Origin: Myrica gale | Taxonomy: Eukaryota; Streptophyta; Magnoliopsida; Fagales; Myricaceae | Length of the DNA stretch: 64,000 nt | Direction: 5' to 3' | NCBI GenBank assembly: GCA_963930655.1 | Contig: OZ005603.1 | Span: 11,989,001-12,053,000 of the forward strand | Shown here: in pieces, positions 12,601-26,229 of the stretch | Layout of the letters: the number at the start of each line of letters is the position of its first letter | Numbering within the stretch: the stretch's first letter is position 1 | Position numbers and translations under genes: made by a program | Notes under the pieces: generated by a model | Databases searched by the model: none | The model's input: the letters and a program-made list of their open reading frames with translations, nothing else | Told to the model about the DNA's origin: nothing

Positions 12601-12878
12601 ATTTTTTTAGCCTGTTAGAATATTCGCCGTAATAGAAAAACTTTCCACTTCGTCTTGAAAGAGTTATTTTATTTAATTCGACCTCCATTATGCCTAGCCA
12701 ACAACCCCCAAGACACCCCTTCCCTCTAAAAACAAAACCATAAAAAAAACACCAAAATAAAAGAAAATAAAATAACCAGTTAATACCTGGTACTATGTTT
12801 GTTGTTGTTATGGGAAACAGAAGTATGCAGCAGCACATCATCCATGACATCATTGGTTCCATATATCCTTCGAGTAAG

Positions 12879-13079
12879 TGTGCGTTTGCACCAAAAATTT
12901 CACAAAATATTTCATCAACTCACAATAAAATACTACAATATAATCTCTCTCTTATAAAAAATATAAAAAATTACAAAAAATATAAAAAATATAAAAAATT
13001 ATCTCTCTCTTCACTTTTTCATTAAACTCAATACCAACACTAAACCCAATAACAAAAATTTTTAAACACAAACATAACC
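12879..13079. mobile_element. MITE-like repeat
   Basis: Starts GTGTGCGTTTGCACCAAAAATTT and ends so that its reverse complement reads GGTTATGTTTGTGTTTAAAAATTT, giving degenerate inverted termini. The interior is ATAAAAAAT-rich with ATCTCTCTCTTCACTTTTTCA, also present in the MITE at 8366-8549. The duplication is unclear. Confidence 0.45.
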
Positions 13080-13769
13080 TAAGACAAGTAGTAGAAGAAT
13101 TCAACTTTGGTGGTTATTAGGAAAGAATCAATTACAGATAGCTGATGGTTTATAGATAAGTTAATCCACCAATCAATCTCATATATTTTTCTAAAAATTC
13201 ATTTACATATGAGCCTTTATACGTGGACTATGACATATTTGACTCACTTGACAAATTTACTGACCGAATTAAGCGCATAACAATAAATCTAAAACACTAA
13301 CCAGACTCATAATAATTAATTTAAGAGTGAAAGTTTGTCATTTCTTATGGTTTGATTTAAACTACTATTTAATAATATGATATTACATATTTTCTCATCT
13401 ATTTGTTTAATACAAAATTAAATTCTTAATTTTCTTCAATTGTTTTGCCACAAGAGACAACACATACTCCTGATCTGGCTGGTATCAAAACTGAATATCC
13501 GTTAATGTCCTTCTTGTTTGGTCGAAATTACCATCGTGCATGAGACAGGCTGACAGGGAAATCCACCAGATATATTTAAGGCAGTGTGGTTATTGTTATT
13601 TAGATCAAAATCAGGGTTATCCTATGGATTTGTGTTTATCCAAACAGTAATACTTTATTGGTAAGTTTCCATTTTCCATAATCAGAGGAAAATTAATAAT
13701 AATATTTTTAAATATTTTTGGACACCAAATGCAATTTAAATAGAGTTGAATGACCCAACATTCTCAGAA

Positions 13770-13999
13770 ATCTCTCTCTCCCCCCTCAATCATTCTCTGC
13801 TCCTTTACACTTCTTTCCTCCAATCATCATCAACCTTTCTCGCTGAAGCTCTCTCTCTCTCTCAAAAAATCCCATTGGGCTAGTGAGAAAAATCGGCATT
13901 AGAACTGACTAAGAGTAGCATCTCTCTCTGTGATCGTGAGGAGTTTTTTTTGGAGACAAGCTATGGCTCTGTTCAAGCTTTAGGGTTCGCTGACTTGGG
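13770..13999 (+). promoter_or_regulatory. 5' UTR exon of the Mei2-like gene with a short uORF
   Basis: CT-rich leader (repeated CTCTCTCT) typical of plant 5' UTRs, ending at a good donor (ACTTGG|GGTAATT; exon end about 13999). An upstream ORF of six codons, MALFKL, starts at 13963 and stops at 13983, 17 bp before the donor. The intron to the coding start is about 1.45 kb. The transcription start is a guess from base composition. Confidence 0.55.
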
Positions 14000-15479
14000 G
14001 TAATTGCTCTGTTTTTAATTTTGTTTTGTTTCCTTAAGTTTCTGTAATGCGAAATTTTATTTCTGTGAGTTATTTTGAGGGGTTTGATCCAATTAGTTTG
14101 GCAAGTCCTTTTTTTTCCCTGTTGTTTTTCTTCTTCCCGATTACTTACAAGATTGTTAATTTGCTTAGGTTGTTTATAAGTTGATTTTTAGTTTGTGTTG
14201 GGCTTGACTTTACTCTTTTGGGTCAAACGGAAAGGTGGGTTATTGCTGACCTTTGGTAGTTTTGATCACTTACTGTGCTATAACAGTAGTTTGTCATCTA
14301 CTTCGGTGCTTCCCCCTTCTCGCTGCCATCCTACAATCATTTTCTATAGACATGAGACATGCACGCTATTTTTTTGTGGTTGCTATCTTTTGCGTCTATA
14401 ATTACCTCTCTCCTGGTAAAGTTTCAGTTATGCATCTTTAAAGTTATACGAGTGTATCTGGACTAGACTGGTTGTAACTTGTAAGCATCTATAATTTCTA
14501 CTTCACACGATAACTACTGAACTAGTGAACTTTGGCCATAGGATAAGTCATTTGACACATTGTGCGTAGTTCGAATAGGTTCCTTATATTTCACTTGATT
14601 TGATGGAAATGTCCCTTCACGGTTAATTTCGGCTGGGTTTTGGTGCGATTTAAATAAGACTAGGAGTTCTGCACCATTTTTGCTCACCCTGATCAAGGAA
14701 TTTAAAGCTGCTTGGGAAACAGAAATTTGGAGTGTGTCAAAGCTAGAATCATGAATACCTGGCATCCTCACGTGATCTTTTAGTGATTCGCTTTATTTGG
14801 TTTGTAATAAGAGTTTAAAGCTATGTTTGGATATATGCCAAAGCGACCTGCTTTGTAGTTTAAAGTGTAAATGCCTGTAGATCCTTTCAGACAGAGAATA
14901 ATTGACCTATTCTTATACCAACGGCTGTATTGAACGGATTGGATCACACAGTTGTAGTTCCAGTGGTTTCTGTTACTAGGGCTTAGAATAAAATGGTTTC
15001 CGGTGATTTCTGGGATTTTGTTTACGATTTTTGAAAGTCCCAGAAATATGCATACTGGCATGTATAATGATGTATTAGTTTACGAAGAGAAATGTAGCCA
15101 TTCGTGTTGTTGGTCTTTAATCCATATTTGGAATTCGAGTTTTGTATGAGCGTTGAGGTTAAGAATATTTAGTTATGTTTATTCTTTCTACTCAGTTCCA
15201 ATATAAAAGGCTTTCCGTAGTTTTAATGTGTTCTGGTTCTTCAAGTGTTCTGATATTTGTCATATTGCTTTACGCCAAGAGTTGATCATGCATGAGGCGG
15301 CTCCTTGAACCACCCTTTTTGTTTCCCATAGAATTTAGGATCTCGTCGCCCTAACCAATCTCCGTAATAGTTTAGTTTTTGGTTACTATGTTCTGATGGT
15401 CTTTTATTTATCTTAACCATGGCAGAAATTGATGCTTTTTTGTCTATAGTCATCGTATTGTACGCAGAAAGGTGATTCT

Positions 15480-18400
15480 ATGAAGCAGTTTTTAAACCAT
15501 TTACCTTCAGGTAACTTTCTAAAATGTCTATTATTTTTGTTTGGAGACCTGATGAAGTATGATTTCTGATGGAAAGGTATTCTGAGCTACTTTTGATAGG
15601 TACTACAAACATACCACCTAGAAATACTAGAGAGGTGGGACATGATGCGTGGGGGATCTTAACTGGATCTGAATCTTGCAACGCCTCAAGTGATGCTAGC
15701 CTTTTTTCGAGCTCATTGCCTGTTCTTCCTCATGAAAAATGTAGGTGTTGGTGATTTCTTACAGATTTTGTGTGCCGTTTGTTTGTACTAGTTTCTTACT
15801 TGATTAGTCTAATGCGCACTGTGCAGTGAACTTGAATGAAACAGAACATGGTGATCAATCTGTTGAACATGTCCAGTCTGGCTTAGAGAAACTTCAGCAA
15901 GATCTAGAGGGCAATGACTCACTTGAAGATCTTAAAGCTCATGCAATTGGAAGCTTGCTTCCTGATGAGGAGGAGCTTTTCATTGACATAATGGATGATT
16001 TTGACCTAAATGGGTTGCCTGGTTCACTGGATGACGTGGAGGACTATGATCTTTTTGGTAGTGGGGGAGGTATGGAATTGGAATCTGATCCCCAGGAGAG
16101 CTTGGGCCTGGGTTTTTCAAAGATAAATTTATCTGATGGGGGAGTTGGAGACGGGATTCCTCACTACAGTGTTCCAAATGGTGTGGGAACTGTTGCTGGA
16201 GAACACCCATATGGTGAACATCCTTCCAGAACATTATTTGTTCGGAATATTAATAGTAATGTTGAGGATTCTGAACTAAAAGTTCTCTTTGAGGTAATTT
16301 AAGTTAGGAGGAGCTTCGCTTAGAATAAATCCATTATCTGTTTCGTTTTTGTCAGGCCACAAAAATTTATGATTTAGCTAGATAAATTCTGGTGCGAAAT
16401 TATGCTTTGTTTTTTTTTTGTTTTTCTTATTATCATTTTTCTTATTTTTGTAGCAATATGGCGATATCAGAACTCTCTACACTGCATGTAAACATAGGGG
16501 CTTCGTGATGATATCTTACTATGATATTCGTGCTGCTCGAACTGCTATGCGTGCATTACAAAACAAGCCACTGCGGCGGAGGAAACTTGACATTCACTTC
16601 TCAATTCCAAAGGTTTCAGCAAAAATTTCCAACTTCTAGTGAATATACATTTCTATTGTTGATACGTTCTTGAGTATCCTATTGTTCTTTGTTTTCTTTG
16701 TTCTTGGGCCACACCAGGATAATCCATCAGACAAGGATATTAACCAGGGGACCCTGGTAGTTTTTAATTTGGATCCTTCTGTTTCAAATGAAGATCTCCG
16801 CCAAATATTTGGAGATTATGGCGAGGTCAAAGAGGTGATAGTTTTAGCTTTTTGAATTGTCCATAACTGCACTTTCCTTAAGGCATTTCTTTCTCATATA
16901 TGTTTAACATCTGTATATTTTGGTACTTATTGTACAAAGCAGATAAGAGAGACACCACACAAGAGGCATCATAAGTTTATTGAGTTTTATGATGTTAGAG
17001 CCGCAGAAGCAGCACTTAAATCATTAAATAGGAGTGACATAGCTGGTAAACGGATAAAGCTTGAACCTAGTCGTCCCGGCGGAGCTCGTAGAAAGTGCGT
17101 ACTCTGCTATGCTTGATTTTGTCATTTTAAATTTTTAACTTGATCAAAATTTTATAATGCTTATATACTCAATTATTTTCTTTACTTTCTAAAGATGCTC
17201 CTTGCTTATTCTCTTACAATTGCCTATGTGCAAACATAAATGGTCTTTTGTTTTAGCATCGAACTCTAATAGTTGACATCAATCTTATTTGAGGGGACGG
17301 AATGGCTCTCATGATCTACTATGCTTCTCTTCCTTGTATTTATGCTTTTTGAGAGTGTCCCATTGAACTCTAGATTCGACTTGCAGCTACTCTAGTTGGA
17401 AAGGATAGCTCAAACACAATATTCGGCTGAATTCATTCCTAGTAATCATTAAAATCCCTATAGAAAGACAAGTATATAGTAAGGAAGTGGAAATGTTGGT
17501 GTTTTCTACCATTAAACTGAGATCATCCTACCATAAAAGAAAAAAAAAACAGAGATAATCTTAATTGCTTTGCTGTTTTAATCTCTGTATAATGTTTCTC
17601 TTTAATTTCTAGCTATATTATTATTAAAATACATAGACGAGTGATATTATCATCTGTTGTACTTTTAGTTTAATGTTGCAACTCAATCAAGAGCTTGAAC
17701 AAGATGAATCTCGCAGTTTTAGACATCAAGTGGGTTCACCAGTCGCCAACTCTCCACCAGGTTGGTCCTATGTGTTACTTTTTTGAGATGCAAGTAGTCT
17801 TATGCATATCTGGTTTTGAGTTATTAACTTCTCGATCCTCTTTGCTTTTATATCTGATGTTTCCCGACAAGCTGAGCTCAAGTAATGTTCATTACAGGTA
17901 ACTGGGCACAGTTCAATGGCTCTATTGAACATAATACTGTGCCATCTATCATTAAATCCCCTGGTTTTAGGACCATGAGCCCGACAACTATCAGCCATTT
18001 ACCAGGATTGGCTTCAATTCTGCATCCTCAACTATCAACCTCTCTAAAGGGTGCTCCTATTGGCAAGGACCAAGGAAGGGGTAGCAATGTGGACCATATA
18101 TTCTCCAGTACAAATTCTGCCTACGGGGCTACATTGCAGCAGTCTCATTCCTTCCCAGAGCCCAAGTTGGGTCAGTACCAGCAAACAATGCCCTCTTTTT
18201 GCCCTTCAACTTCCAGTGGATCTGGCATTGAAACATTATCAGGCCAGCAGTTTCTCTGGGGAAGTCCAAGTCCATACTCAGAGCAAACCAATTCTTCAGC
18301 TTGGCCGAGACCCTCTGTGGGACATCCATATACATCCAATGGGAAAGGCCATGCCTTTCCATACTCAGGTCGGCATGGCTCTTTGCTTGGCTCATCCCAG

Positions 18401-19920
18401 CCACATCACCATCATCACATTGGATCGGCTCCATCTGGAGTCCATTTTGAGAGGCACTTTGGTTTCTTCCCAGATTCACCAGAAACTTCTTTTATGGGTC
18501 CTGTTGCTTATGGAAGCATGGGTTTGGGCCCTACTGACGGAAACTTTATGGTCAATATGGGTGCACGCGGTGCAATTAACCCTGCTATAAACATGCCAGG
18601 GAGCATATCTGAAAATGGTTCATCAAGTTTCAGGATTCGATCCTCACCAAGGCTTAGCCCTGTGTTTTTAGGTAATGGCCCATACCCAGGAATACCACCT
18701 ATCAGCATGGAGGGTTTGATTGAGCGTGGGCGAAGCAGGAGGGTTGAGAACCAGGTGGATTGCAAGAAACAGTTTCAGCTTGACTTGGACAAGATTAAAA
18801 TTGGGGAAGATACTCGAACAACTTTAATGATAAAAAATATCCCAAATAAGTAAGACTTTTATGTCATTTGCAAACGGACTGCCATATGTTTTCATGGTTT
18901 GACTCTTTGTCATATGACTTTTGGTGTTATTATTGTCCTTCAGATACACCTCAAAAATGTTGCTAGCCGCTATTGATGAAAATCACAGGGGTACCTATGA
19001 TTTCCTATATCTGCCAATTGATTTCAAGGTACTTATCCTTGGTACTTTTGATGGGGAAGTTCCAACAATTGTTCTTAGTTGATGTTATGTGAGCTTAGTG
19101 ATCAATGTTTCTGAAACTGGACCTGATTGGCATCCCTTTTTGTTGGTGCAGAATAAGTGCAATGTGGGCTATGCATTTATCAATATGCTGTCTCCTTCTC
19201 ACATCATTCCATTCTATGAGGTTTTATTTGTTATGCTCTTCTCACAGTTCTTGAGTTCTTATTTGTGATGCTCTTCTTACAGTTTTTGGGATCAGTTCCT
19301 TGGGTTTCTTCTTTATAATATTTCACGGATATTTCTAGTCAAGCTCTTTTATCTGATAATCTTAAACTGTCTTAGCAAGTGATATTAAAAAGGAGTTTCT
19401 GTTACTGAAGCACTGAAAAAACAAATTGTAGATTCTTCTTAAACGTTTCTGATTTTATGCAGGCATTTAATGGAAAGAAGTGGGAGAAGTTTAATAGTGA
19501 GAAAGTTGCTTCATTGGCATATGCTCGAATCCAGGGAAAGGCAGCCCTTGTGACTCACTTCCAGAATTCAAGCTTGATGAATGAAGATAAGCGCTGCCGC
19601 CCTATTCTCTTTCACTCAGAGGGTTCAGAGGCTGGTGAACAGGTAACATAATTGGTAGCAATGTAATAGGGAATTGAATTTGTGTTTTTGTTGGAGCGAT
19701 ATTTGTCTCTGTAAGAAGAGCATGGAATTGTTTGTCTAATTGGTCAAGGTAAATCATGAGTTTTGCTGACCGGTCATTCATGTCTCTTTAGATCATCCAG
19801 GAACATCTTCCCTCCAACAGTCTGAGCATCCAGGTCCTCAAGCCAAATGATTTGCACTCGAGTGATTTGTTAGGAAGCTCGATAACGGATGGCTCTGGTG
19901 AGAGGGCAGAGAATTGTTAA
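15480..19920 (+). CDS. AML3: Mei2-like RNA-binding protein (AML2/AML3 clade)
   Basis: Plant Mei2-like proteins are RNA-binding regulators of meiosis, meristem activity and organ growth. Coding exons: 15480-15510, 15600-15740, 15827-16293, 16454-16612, 16718-16834, 16943-17094, 17669-17760, 17898-18849, 18944-19028, 19152-19220, 19463-19642, 19792-19920. Phases are consistent throughout and give 857 residues, close to AML family length. RRM1 has RTLFVRNI and RGFVMISYYD as RNP2/RNP1; RRM2 has GTLVVFNL and HKFIEFYD. A long Ser/Gly/Pro-rich linker with a His run follows. The Mei2-specific C-terminal RRM3 has [38 protein letters not shown] and NGKKWEKFNSEKVASLAYAR. The start at MKQFLNHLPSG is chosen because it joins in phase to LFSSSLPVLPHEK, a conserved N-terminal motif. 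AML3 rather than AML5 is suggested by gene order with SSP4 and SS4. Confidence 0.92.
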
Positions 19921-20580
19921 CTATATCCTATGGGGATTGCATCTAGCCCAAAAAATGGTGCCTGTGAATGCTGACTTTTGCGTATATAACCCAAGTGTAT
20001 AAATTTGTAGGAAGAAACGGATCCCCCATAAAAGGGAAAAAAAAAATCTTAGGACATTTTGTATGGAAGTAGTTCCCTAATTTTGTTTAACAGCTTTGGA
20101 AGAAGCTGTTGGGGGATTTTGGTGGCTTGCAATGCAGATCACTGGCTCGGTAAATGAGGAAGGAGGGGCAAATGTGAAGCATGAGCAAACTGAATTATCC
20201 GGAGCTTGGGGAAATGCAGTGCCAGTTGTGCCATGATGGTTTCTCCTCTGCTCTTTTTGTTTTGGGACTCAGTTCAATGTTTTTGACATTTGGCCGTGTA
20301 TATCTTATTAATCTGCAAATATACTGTTTATATGGGGTACATCGTACATGTGTAAGAGTTTTTTGAGGGTTGCCGATTAGCATGGGATACAAAATTGTAT
20401 AGTGGGCGGGGGGACTGTCGTTTTTTTGGAGTTCAACCTTATGTATTTCGTTAAACTGCAAGTTAGCATATTTGTAAGTGGAACATGACTGTACTTTTTT
20501 TCGTACATCCTGCTGCTTCTCTCTTCTCAGCTTCTGCACTGTGGAAGGCACTTTTGCTTTATAACTGTCACAACTGTTTC
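19921..20580 (+). other. Probable 3' UTR of the Mei2-like gene
   Basis: T-rich sequence after the TAA, with no competing coding signal. Several AATAAA-like and TTTGTAA-type motifs occur, but the poly(A) site cannot be fixed. Confidence 0.45.
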
Positions 20581-20639
20581 TGGTAAACCTTCAAGCACTG
20601 CCGTTGGGCTCAAAATCCAGGTGGGGGCAGCTCCCCAGA

Positions 20640-21325
20640 GTGTCAATTGACAATTAAATGCTCAAAGTATCTGCAAAAAGCATTCCAATAAACAAAGGGA
20701 TTGCCTGCTTAGAGCCATTAGCGCAGCACTCTCTTTAACTTTTGATTGTTAACATTTTGGGTGGTTAGAATTTTGGATTATTGGAGTAGTGAAAAAGTCA
20801 AGGGAAAAAAAATTTAAATGAATATTAAAGTAAAAAAGAATAATCTGATAAATGAGAGATTATTTTGTAATTATTTTAATAAGTCTAAAATTTTGAGTGC
20901 ACTCGAACTTGTATCGAAATCTAATTTTGGGATCGATAACAAGTTGAACCCTAAATTTATAATCGTTTAAAGAAAATTTTAATTAATCTTATTTGCCATT
21001 ATGTTATATCAATATCAACATCTCCTAAAACAATTTGATCTCCAATAACTTCAAAAATAATAATAACAACAATATGGCGTTACCGTTAAAGAGAAGTCGA
21101 ATATTCACTTTTGTTTTTGGTATTATTTCTTTGGCTTTCGATCTCCACTTCACTTGTCCCTTCGAATTAATCAAGGCTATATCTTTTAGGCCACCCAAAT
21201 TTTTATTATGTTTGCGTTCGATCGGAGTTTGGACATAGGATTGTTCAGTGGGATGTGCATGCAATATTAACAAACGTTTGGAATTAAGAGTTCTATTTAA
21301 TAAAAATAGTATTCAAACTCAGTTA
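20640..21325. other. Intergenic DNA up to the hAT element
   Basis: AT-rich, no recognisable gene or repeat termini. Short antiparallel reading frames around 21025-21273 look like chance. Confidence 0.4.
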
Positions 21326-21333
21326 AACTAGGC

Positions 21334-24300
21334 CAGTGACGTACTTAGGATATAAAATGAGTGGGGTCGAATTTCTAATGTAAAATTATAAAAAAAATAT
21401 TTTTCCACAATGTAAAAAGTGTCTTAAATCATCTGGATAAAATTGAGCAAGACGATATAACTTAATATGATCAAATGCCTTGAATGAGTTCCTTGGATCA
21501 ATACATGTTATGCAAAGAAGTAGCTCCGTATTTGCTTTATTGATACGATTATCCATCTCCTGAGAAATCAAATCACTAACTTGGCAAAACACTTCCACAC
21601 GAAAAATAATGCTAATAAGTAATTATTTGTCTTCCACGCCTCGAACTACGAGTTGATACAATGTCATCCATATTGAGCACAACGATGACATTAGTCTCAC
21701 AAAAAGTTCACTTCTTCCAAAAATTCATCACATCCCATCTCCCTCAAATCTTGCAACCGTGTCTTCACAACTCTTACCAAAGACATAGTATTAACAATGT
21801 CTTGATCCTTTCGTTATAATGTCAGTGACGATTCACTAGTAATTCCCATTAGTTCCTTAACAAATGCATAGTGAATACAAAATCAAAGGTTTCCACCTTA
21901 TCCATTAAACTCATAGCCTTGGATCTTTGATCCGAGAGAGTATCATCCTCTTTTATGCCTCACTTCCAACACTGTTGACCACATACTGAAGAAACGGAGT
22001 ATTGTTATGTGGTAACCCCAACGAGTATCACCTACAATATTATGAGAATTCAAAACCTATAAACAAAGAAAAAAAAACTGAATAGTCTAAAATATTATAA
22101 TGAGATATAGTAATCAAAGAGTATCATCTGGTCGTGCGAAACTGATTTCTTGATTTTTGCCCCTTCCAGTAGAAATCTCTTCATTCTCTAACTGCTCCAC
22201 TATCTTCTCATGTTGGGATTGCCGAAGAATATCTTTCCTTTTACAAAAAGCTCCAACCATAGTTACAATCATAGAAACATAGTTCAAAAAATCATCAACT
22301 TGTAAATTATTCTTTGCAATAGCTACAACAACCAGTTGAAGTTGGTGAGCAAAACAATGGATATAGAAAGCAGGACGATTCTCACTCAAAATGAGCGACT
22401 TCGATCCATTGAACTCGCATCTTATGTTTGATGCTCCATCATACCCTTGATCTCTCAATATAGATATTGATAACTCGTGTCTTGCAAACAATTGTTTTAT
22501 AACAGTTTTTGAAGATTGTGAGCATATGTCAGTAACATGTTCCACACCAAGAAACCGTTCAATCACATGTCCACTTTTGTTCAAATATCTCAAAACTACT
22601 GTCATTTACTCCTTCACTGAACTATCTCGAGACTCATCAACCATAAGAGGAAAAATTACATCCTCAATGTCTTTAATGATAACAAGTGTGGTCGACCCTG
22701 CACAAGCATTCACCATTTCCTTCTGAATAGTTGGACAAATCATTTGGTTGTTTCCAAGAGCATTTAGATGAATTGTCTTAGCAACCTTTTTTTACGTAAG
22801 CTGTACCATTTCAAAGCTCACGAAAATTGTCCTGCCTCAATGAACTCTCGGACTTATCATGACCACGAAAAACTAATTCTTGCCCCAAAAGAGAACGAAT
22901 GCAATCTAAAACCGCTGTTAATCGAATGCGATAAGCATTCTCTTGCTCGTGCCCATGTGCGGATAATGTGTGACACACTTTGTCGCTGATTCATGAGTGC
23001 TTCACATTGTTGTCTAGCTTCATTGTGAGCACTATCATGTCTGCCAACATGTTCGTTAAAATCTCTCCAGCGCCTTATAAAATCCCTTAGATATAAACAC
23101 ATCTCCTCGGATTGTGCTCCTTTAGGTCACCTAAATAGATAACACCACAAACAATAAGTTGCATCCTTTGATATGTTATATTCTAACCATGGATAATCTT
23201 CGTACCACACCTCCCTAAAACCCCTCAAATTCTTCCCAAATTTCTTCTTGGAAAAAACATGACCACGAGGTTGAAAAAGCACCTTTGGTCAAGTACTCTA
23301 TACGAACTTGATACTGAATCTTAGCATCATACGAATCAATAGATTTATGCAACCTTGGGTCAAAAATAATATCATCCGAACTCAACAAAGGGCGAGGTCT
23401 TTTCGAACTAGAATCCTCATGAGAATCCACATTAGGAGTATTAGACGACTTCATGCTTCGTGGTTTTTTTTTTTTTATAAAAAATCGCTCCATTATCTAA
23501 AAAGAACAGAACAAAACAAACAATTTAAAATACCCATCAACATATGAGGAAGATAATTCTTAACACCCATCAAAAGGTTAGCATCCAAACAAACAAACAA
23601 ACATTTTATACGTGTTCACAAAATTTCTACATTTTTATTCTCTTTTTTCTATAAAATTGAGGAAAGACAAAAGTAAATGAAACCACGTGGATATTACAGT
23701 CCAAATAGCTACTCAGGAGTTAAATATATCAGAAGTAGTTTTAATGAATTGAGCCTAATAGATTAGAAGCAAAGACACTTTTTTTTTGCTCTTTTAGAAG
23801 CAAATACTTTCACCTCTAAAATTCTTTCATATAAAGACAATAAAGACAGTATAGACACAAAATGTAATAAAATATAACATACTAAATAGTACAATATTGA
23901 AACAGTCATAAGCAATTAAGCATCAAGTCAAAAGCATTAACATTGAATGATTGAAACAACCATTCAGTCAAGACAAACCTTAAAAACAAAAAAAACCAGC
24001 ACAACAGCACCACAGTCCATAACTATAAGCACATAATCATAAATGATAAATCATGAGAAATTCGGACACAATTAAACTAAATCATGAGAAATTAATCATG
24101 CAGTAGCAGAAAAAATAAAATAAAAGTAAACAACTAATAATGAGAAATAAGAAATTAATCATGAAATGATTAAAATTTGAAACCCTAAATGGCTAAATTG
24201 AAAAATTAAATTAAACTAAATAGTCTAAATTGCACATACCTGGAATGGAGAGGCAGTCATGCAGTCGGCAGAGAGTTTCGATGGCTGGTGGACCAATGGT

Positions 24301-24818
24301 GCTGGCTGGTGGGCGGCACCTGAGAGCAGAGGCGAGATGTGAGATTATTGAGAATAAAAAAGAAACAAGAGAATGAGAGAGATGGTGGGCAGGTGGGCTT
24401 AATTGGGTTGGACGGCGTCAGCGGTCTAACGGGGATGACGTGTGGGTTTCGAGTGGGGCAATGGCAGCGACAGCAGTGAGCAGTGAGTGAGAGAGAGGCG
24501 AGAGGGTTGCTGGGCTGAGGGAGAGCTGGAGAGATCGCAGAGAGAGAGAGGTGTGCAATTTTTTTTTTTAAATCAGAGGGTGAAATAATGCCGTTTCACC
24601 CTCTAATTTTTTTTAAAAAAAAAATTTAAGGAAGCAGGCCACACGAGACTGGGCTAGTGGGTGCGCCCCCGTCTCGCCCCCACTGGCCCTGGAAGTAGGC
24701 CTTGGCGGCTGGGTCAGTGTGGGCAGACTTGCTTCTTAATAACCAAAAAAAATTGTAAAGGAATTTTGGAGCCAGTGGGGGCATCCGCCCCCATCGGCAC
24801 CCCCTGGCTCCGCCTCTG
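21334..24818 (-). mobile_element. hAT transposon with decayed transposase
   Basis: A 3485-bp element. The left end reads CAGTGACGTACTTAGGATAT and the right end, reverse-complemented, CAGAGGCGGAGCCAGGGGGT; both match the hAT pattern CAGxGxCGxAxxxAG. Flanks AACTAGGC (21326-21333) and AACTCGGC (24819-24826) are an 8-bp duplication with one mismatch. The interior holds a minus-strand transposase of the zinc-finger MYM/DUF4371 type. GA-rich and non-coding sequence fills the right third. Confidence 0.82.
22114..23493 (-). pseudogene. hAT transposase (TTF-type zinc finger / DUF4371), broken
   Basis: The start MERFFIKKKKPRS at 23493 and DPRLHKSIDSYDAKIQYQVR match the N-terminus of this hAT family. 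After a frameshift comes YPWLEYNISKDATYCLWCYL (TTF-type zinc finger), then a stop. Next come DFIRRWRDFNEHVGRHDSAHNEA (DUF4371) and, after further breaks, LSISILRDQGYDGASNIRCEFNG and FYIHCFAHQLQLVVVAIAKN, the catalytic-core signature. Several frameshifts and stops, and loss of the C-terminal dimerisation region, make it inactive. Exact breakpoints are approximate. Confidence 0.82.
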
Positions 24819-24826
24819 AACTCGGC

Positions 24827-25500
24827 TCGACTCGATTTAAGCTCGAGAATAAAATTTGTATAAGTTCAACTCAGCTCATTTGAGTTCTTTTAAAAGCTCG
24901 GTACATTTGCATGTATTGTAACTTTCTTATTTATATATTAGTAAAATAGGTACACTTGTATGTACTGTAAATTTATTATTTACATATTAGTAAAATGTGC
25001 ATTTAATTTTTTATTGATATATGAATGAATAAGTATTATCCATAAGTATTGGTTATGTCCTCTATATATTAAATATATATTGTCTGACATTTTTGCCAAT
25101 TAACATAGGTTATATATGAATCTAAATATTTTCTAAAAAAAGTTTGTACAAATATCAAGTATTTATTATATGTTGTGTATTATGTATTATGACACCATAT
25201 GTTGAGGCTTGATTTGAGTTATGTTTTGTGATATCTGTTTTTTATGAGCTCAGATTTTGTTGGTTAATTCGAGTTTGAGCTCGGTTCTAATAAGCTCAAA
25301 CTTGACTCGTGTATATATGTTTAATCGAGTTTGAGCTTGTTCGAACATGAAAAATTTGGAACGAGCTGAGTTTGAACACCCCAGCAGAATCTCAGCTCGA
25401 GCTTGAACTCGCATATATGTCTAACGAGCCGAGTTCGAACAACTTATACTCAACGCGACTCGAATAGAAAACAACTCGAATGGTGAGAGTAAAAAAATTG
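24827..25500. repeat. CTCGAG/GAGCTCG-rich repeat remnant
   Basis: Clusters of AGCTCGA-, GAGTTTGAGCTCG- and TCGAACAACTT-type motifs in both orientations at 24825-24905 and 25250-25490, around an AT-rich core. This is a common pattern in plant non-autonomous elements. The hAT element sits at its left edge. No termini could be fixed. Confidence 0.35.
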
Positions 25501-25799
25501 TTGTGTGATTAAGCCTAGGAACAGTAACCAAATTGAAGCAAATCAGTTCAAATTTAAGACATCTTCGTTTTGGTGAAATTTTTAAGAATTTGAATTAAAC
25601 CCTCTAAAATTACAATCCCAACATTACTTCTACACAATTACCAATACAACTCAACATTATTTTTTTTACAAACATTAGTACAACTCAACAACTTCTACAC
25701 AAATATCAATAAAACTTCTACATCAATTAAATATTCACATCATACTTAGGTAGAGGTTTTGCCCCAAAAAAACATAGAAATGTTTTTGAGAACTTTTAA

Positions 25800-26048
25800 G
25801 GCTATGTTTGGTTTAATTCTCAAAACAATTTTTGTTTTTGTGTTTTTTTTTGAAGTAGTGTAAATTCTCTTAGTATTGGTAAAAAATTAGTTAAAAGTTG
25901 TTGAAATTTGTAAAAAGTTATTGGGATTGGTGAAAAGGTATTGAAATTGATGAAAAAATTATTGAGATTGATGAAAATGTATTGAAATTAATGAAAAAAT
26001 AAATAAGAAGTTTTTGAAAATTTTTTAAGAACTTAAACAAATATAGCC
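25800..26048. mobile_element. MITE, Tourist/Harbinger-like (249 bp)
   Basis: Inverted termini GGCTATGTTTGGTTTAATTC and, from the right end, GGCTATATTTGTTTAAGTTC. Flanked by TTAA on both sides. The interior repeats TTGAAATTGATGAAAA-type units. No coding potential. It lies about 400 bp upstream of the SSP4-like transcription start. Confidence 0.62.
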
Positions 26049-26229
26049 TTAAGATCAACGTGGACTTGGACAACCGAACGCATGTCAAATGTGCGTGCTA
26101 CTTAAGGCCTACAACTCCGCAGTCCGCACTTGAAATGAGGTGAACACACGCGCTCAAGAAGGACGTGGACCACCTTCCAATCCCATTCCATCTTCTTTCC
26201 TCCGGTCCCTGCCTTCCTCTCTTGCCGCG

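Noticed and set aside
18129..18479. Antisense frame of 116 codons
   Set aside because: Lies opposite the Mei2-like coding exon and matches nothing recognised.
17885..18765. Long overlapping reading frames on both strands within the big Mei2-like exon
   Set aside because: Shadow frames; only the frame continuous with the RRM exons carries family motifs.
22526..23547. Plus-strand reading frames across the hAT element
   Set aside because: Antisense shadows of the transposase remnant.
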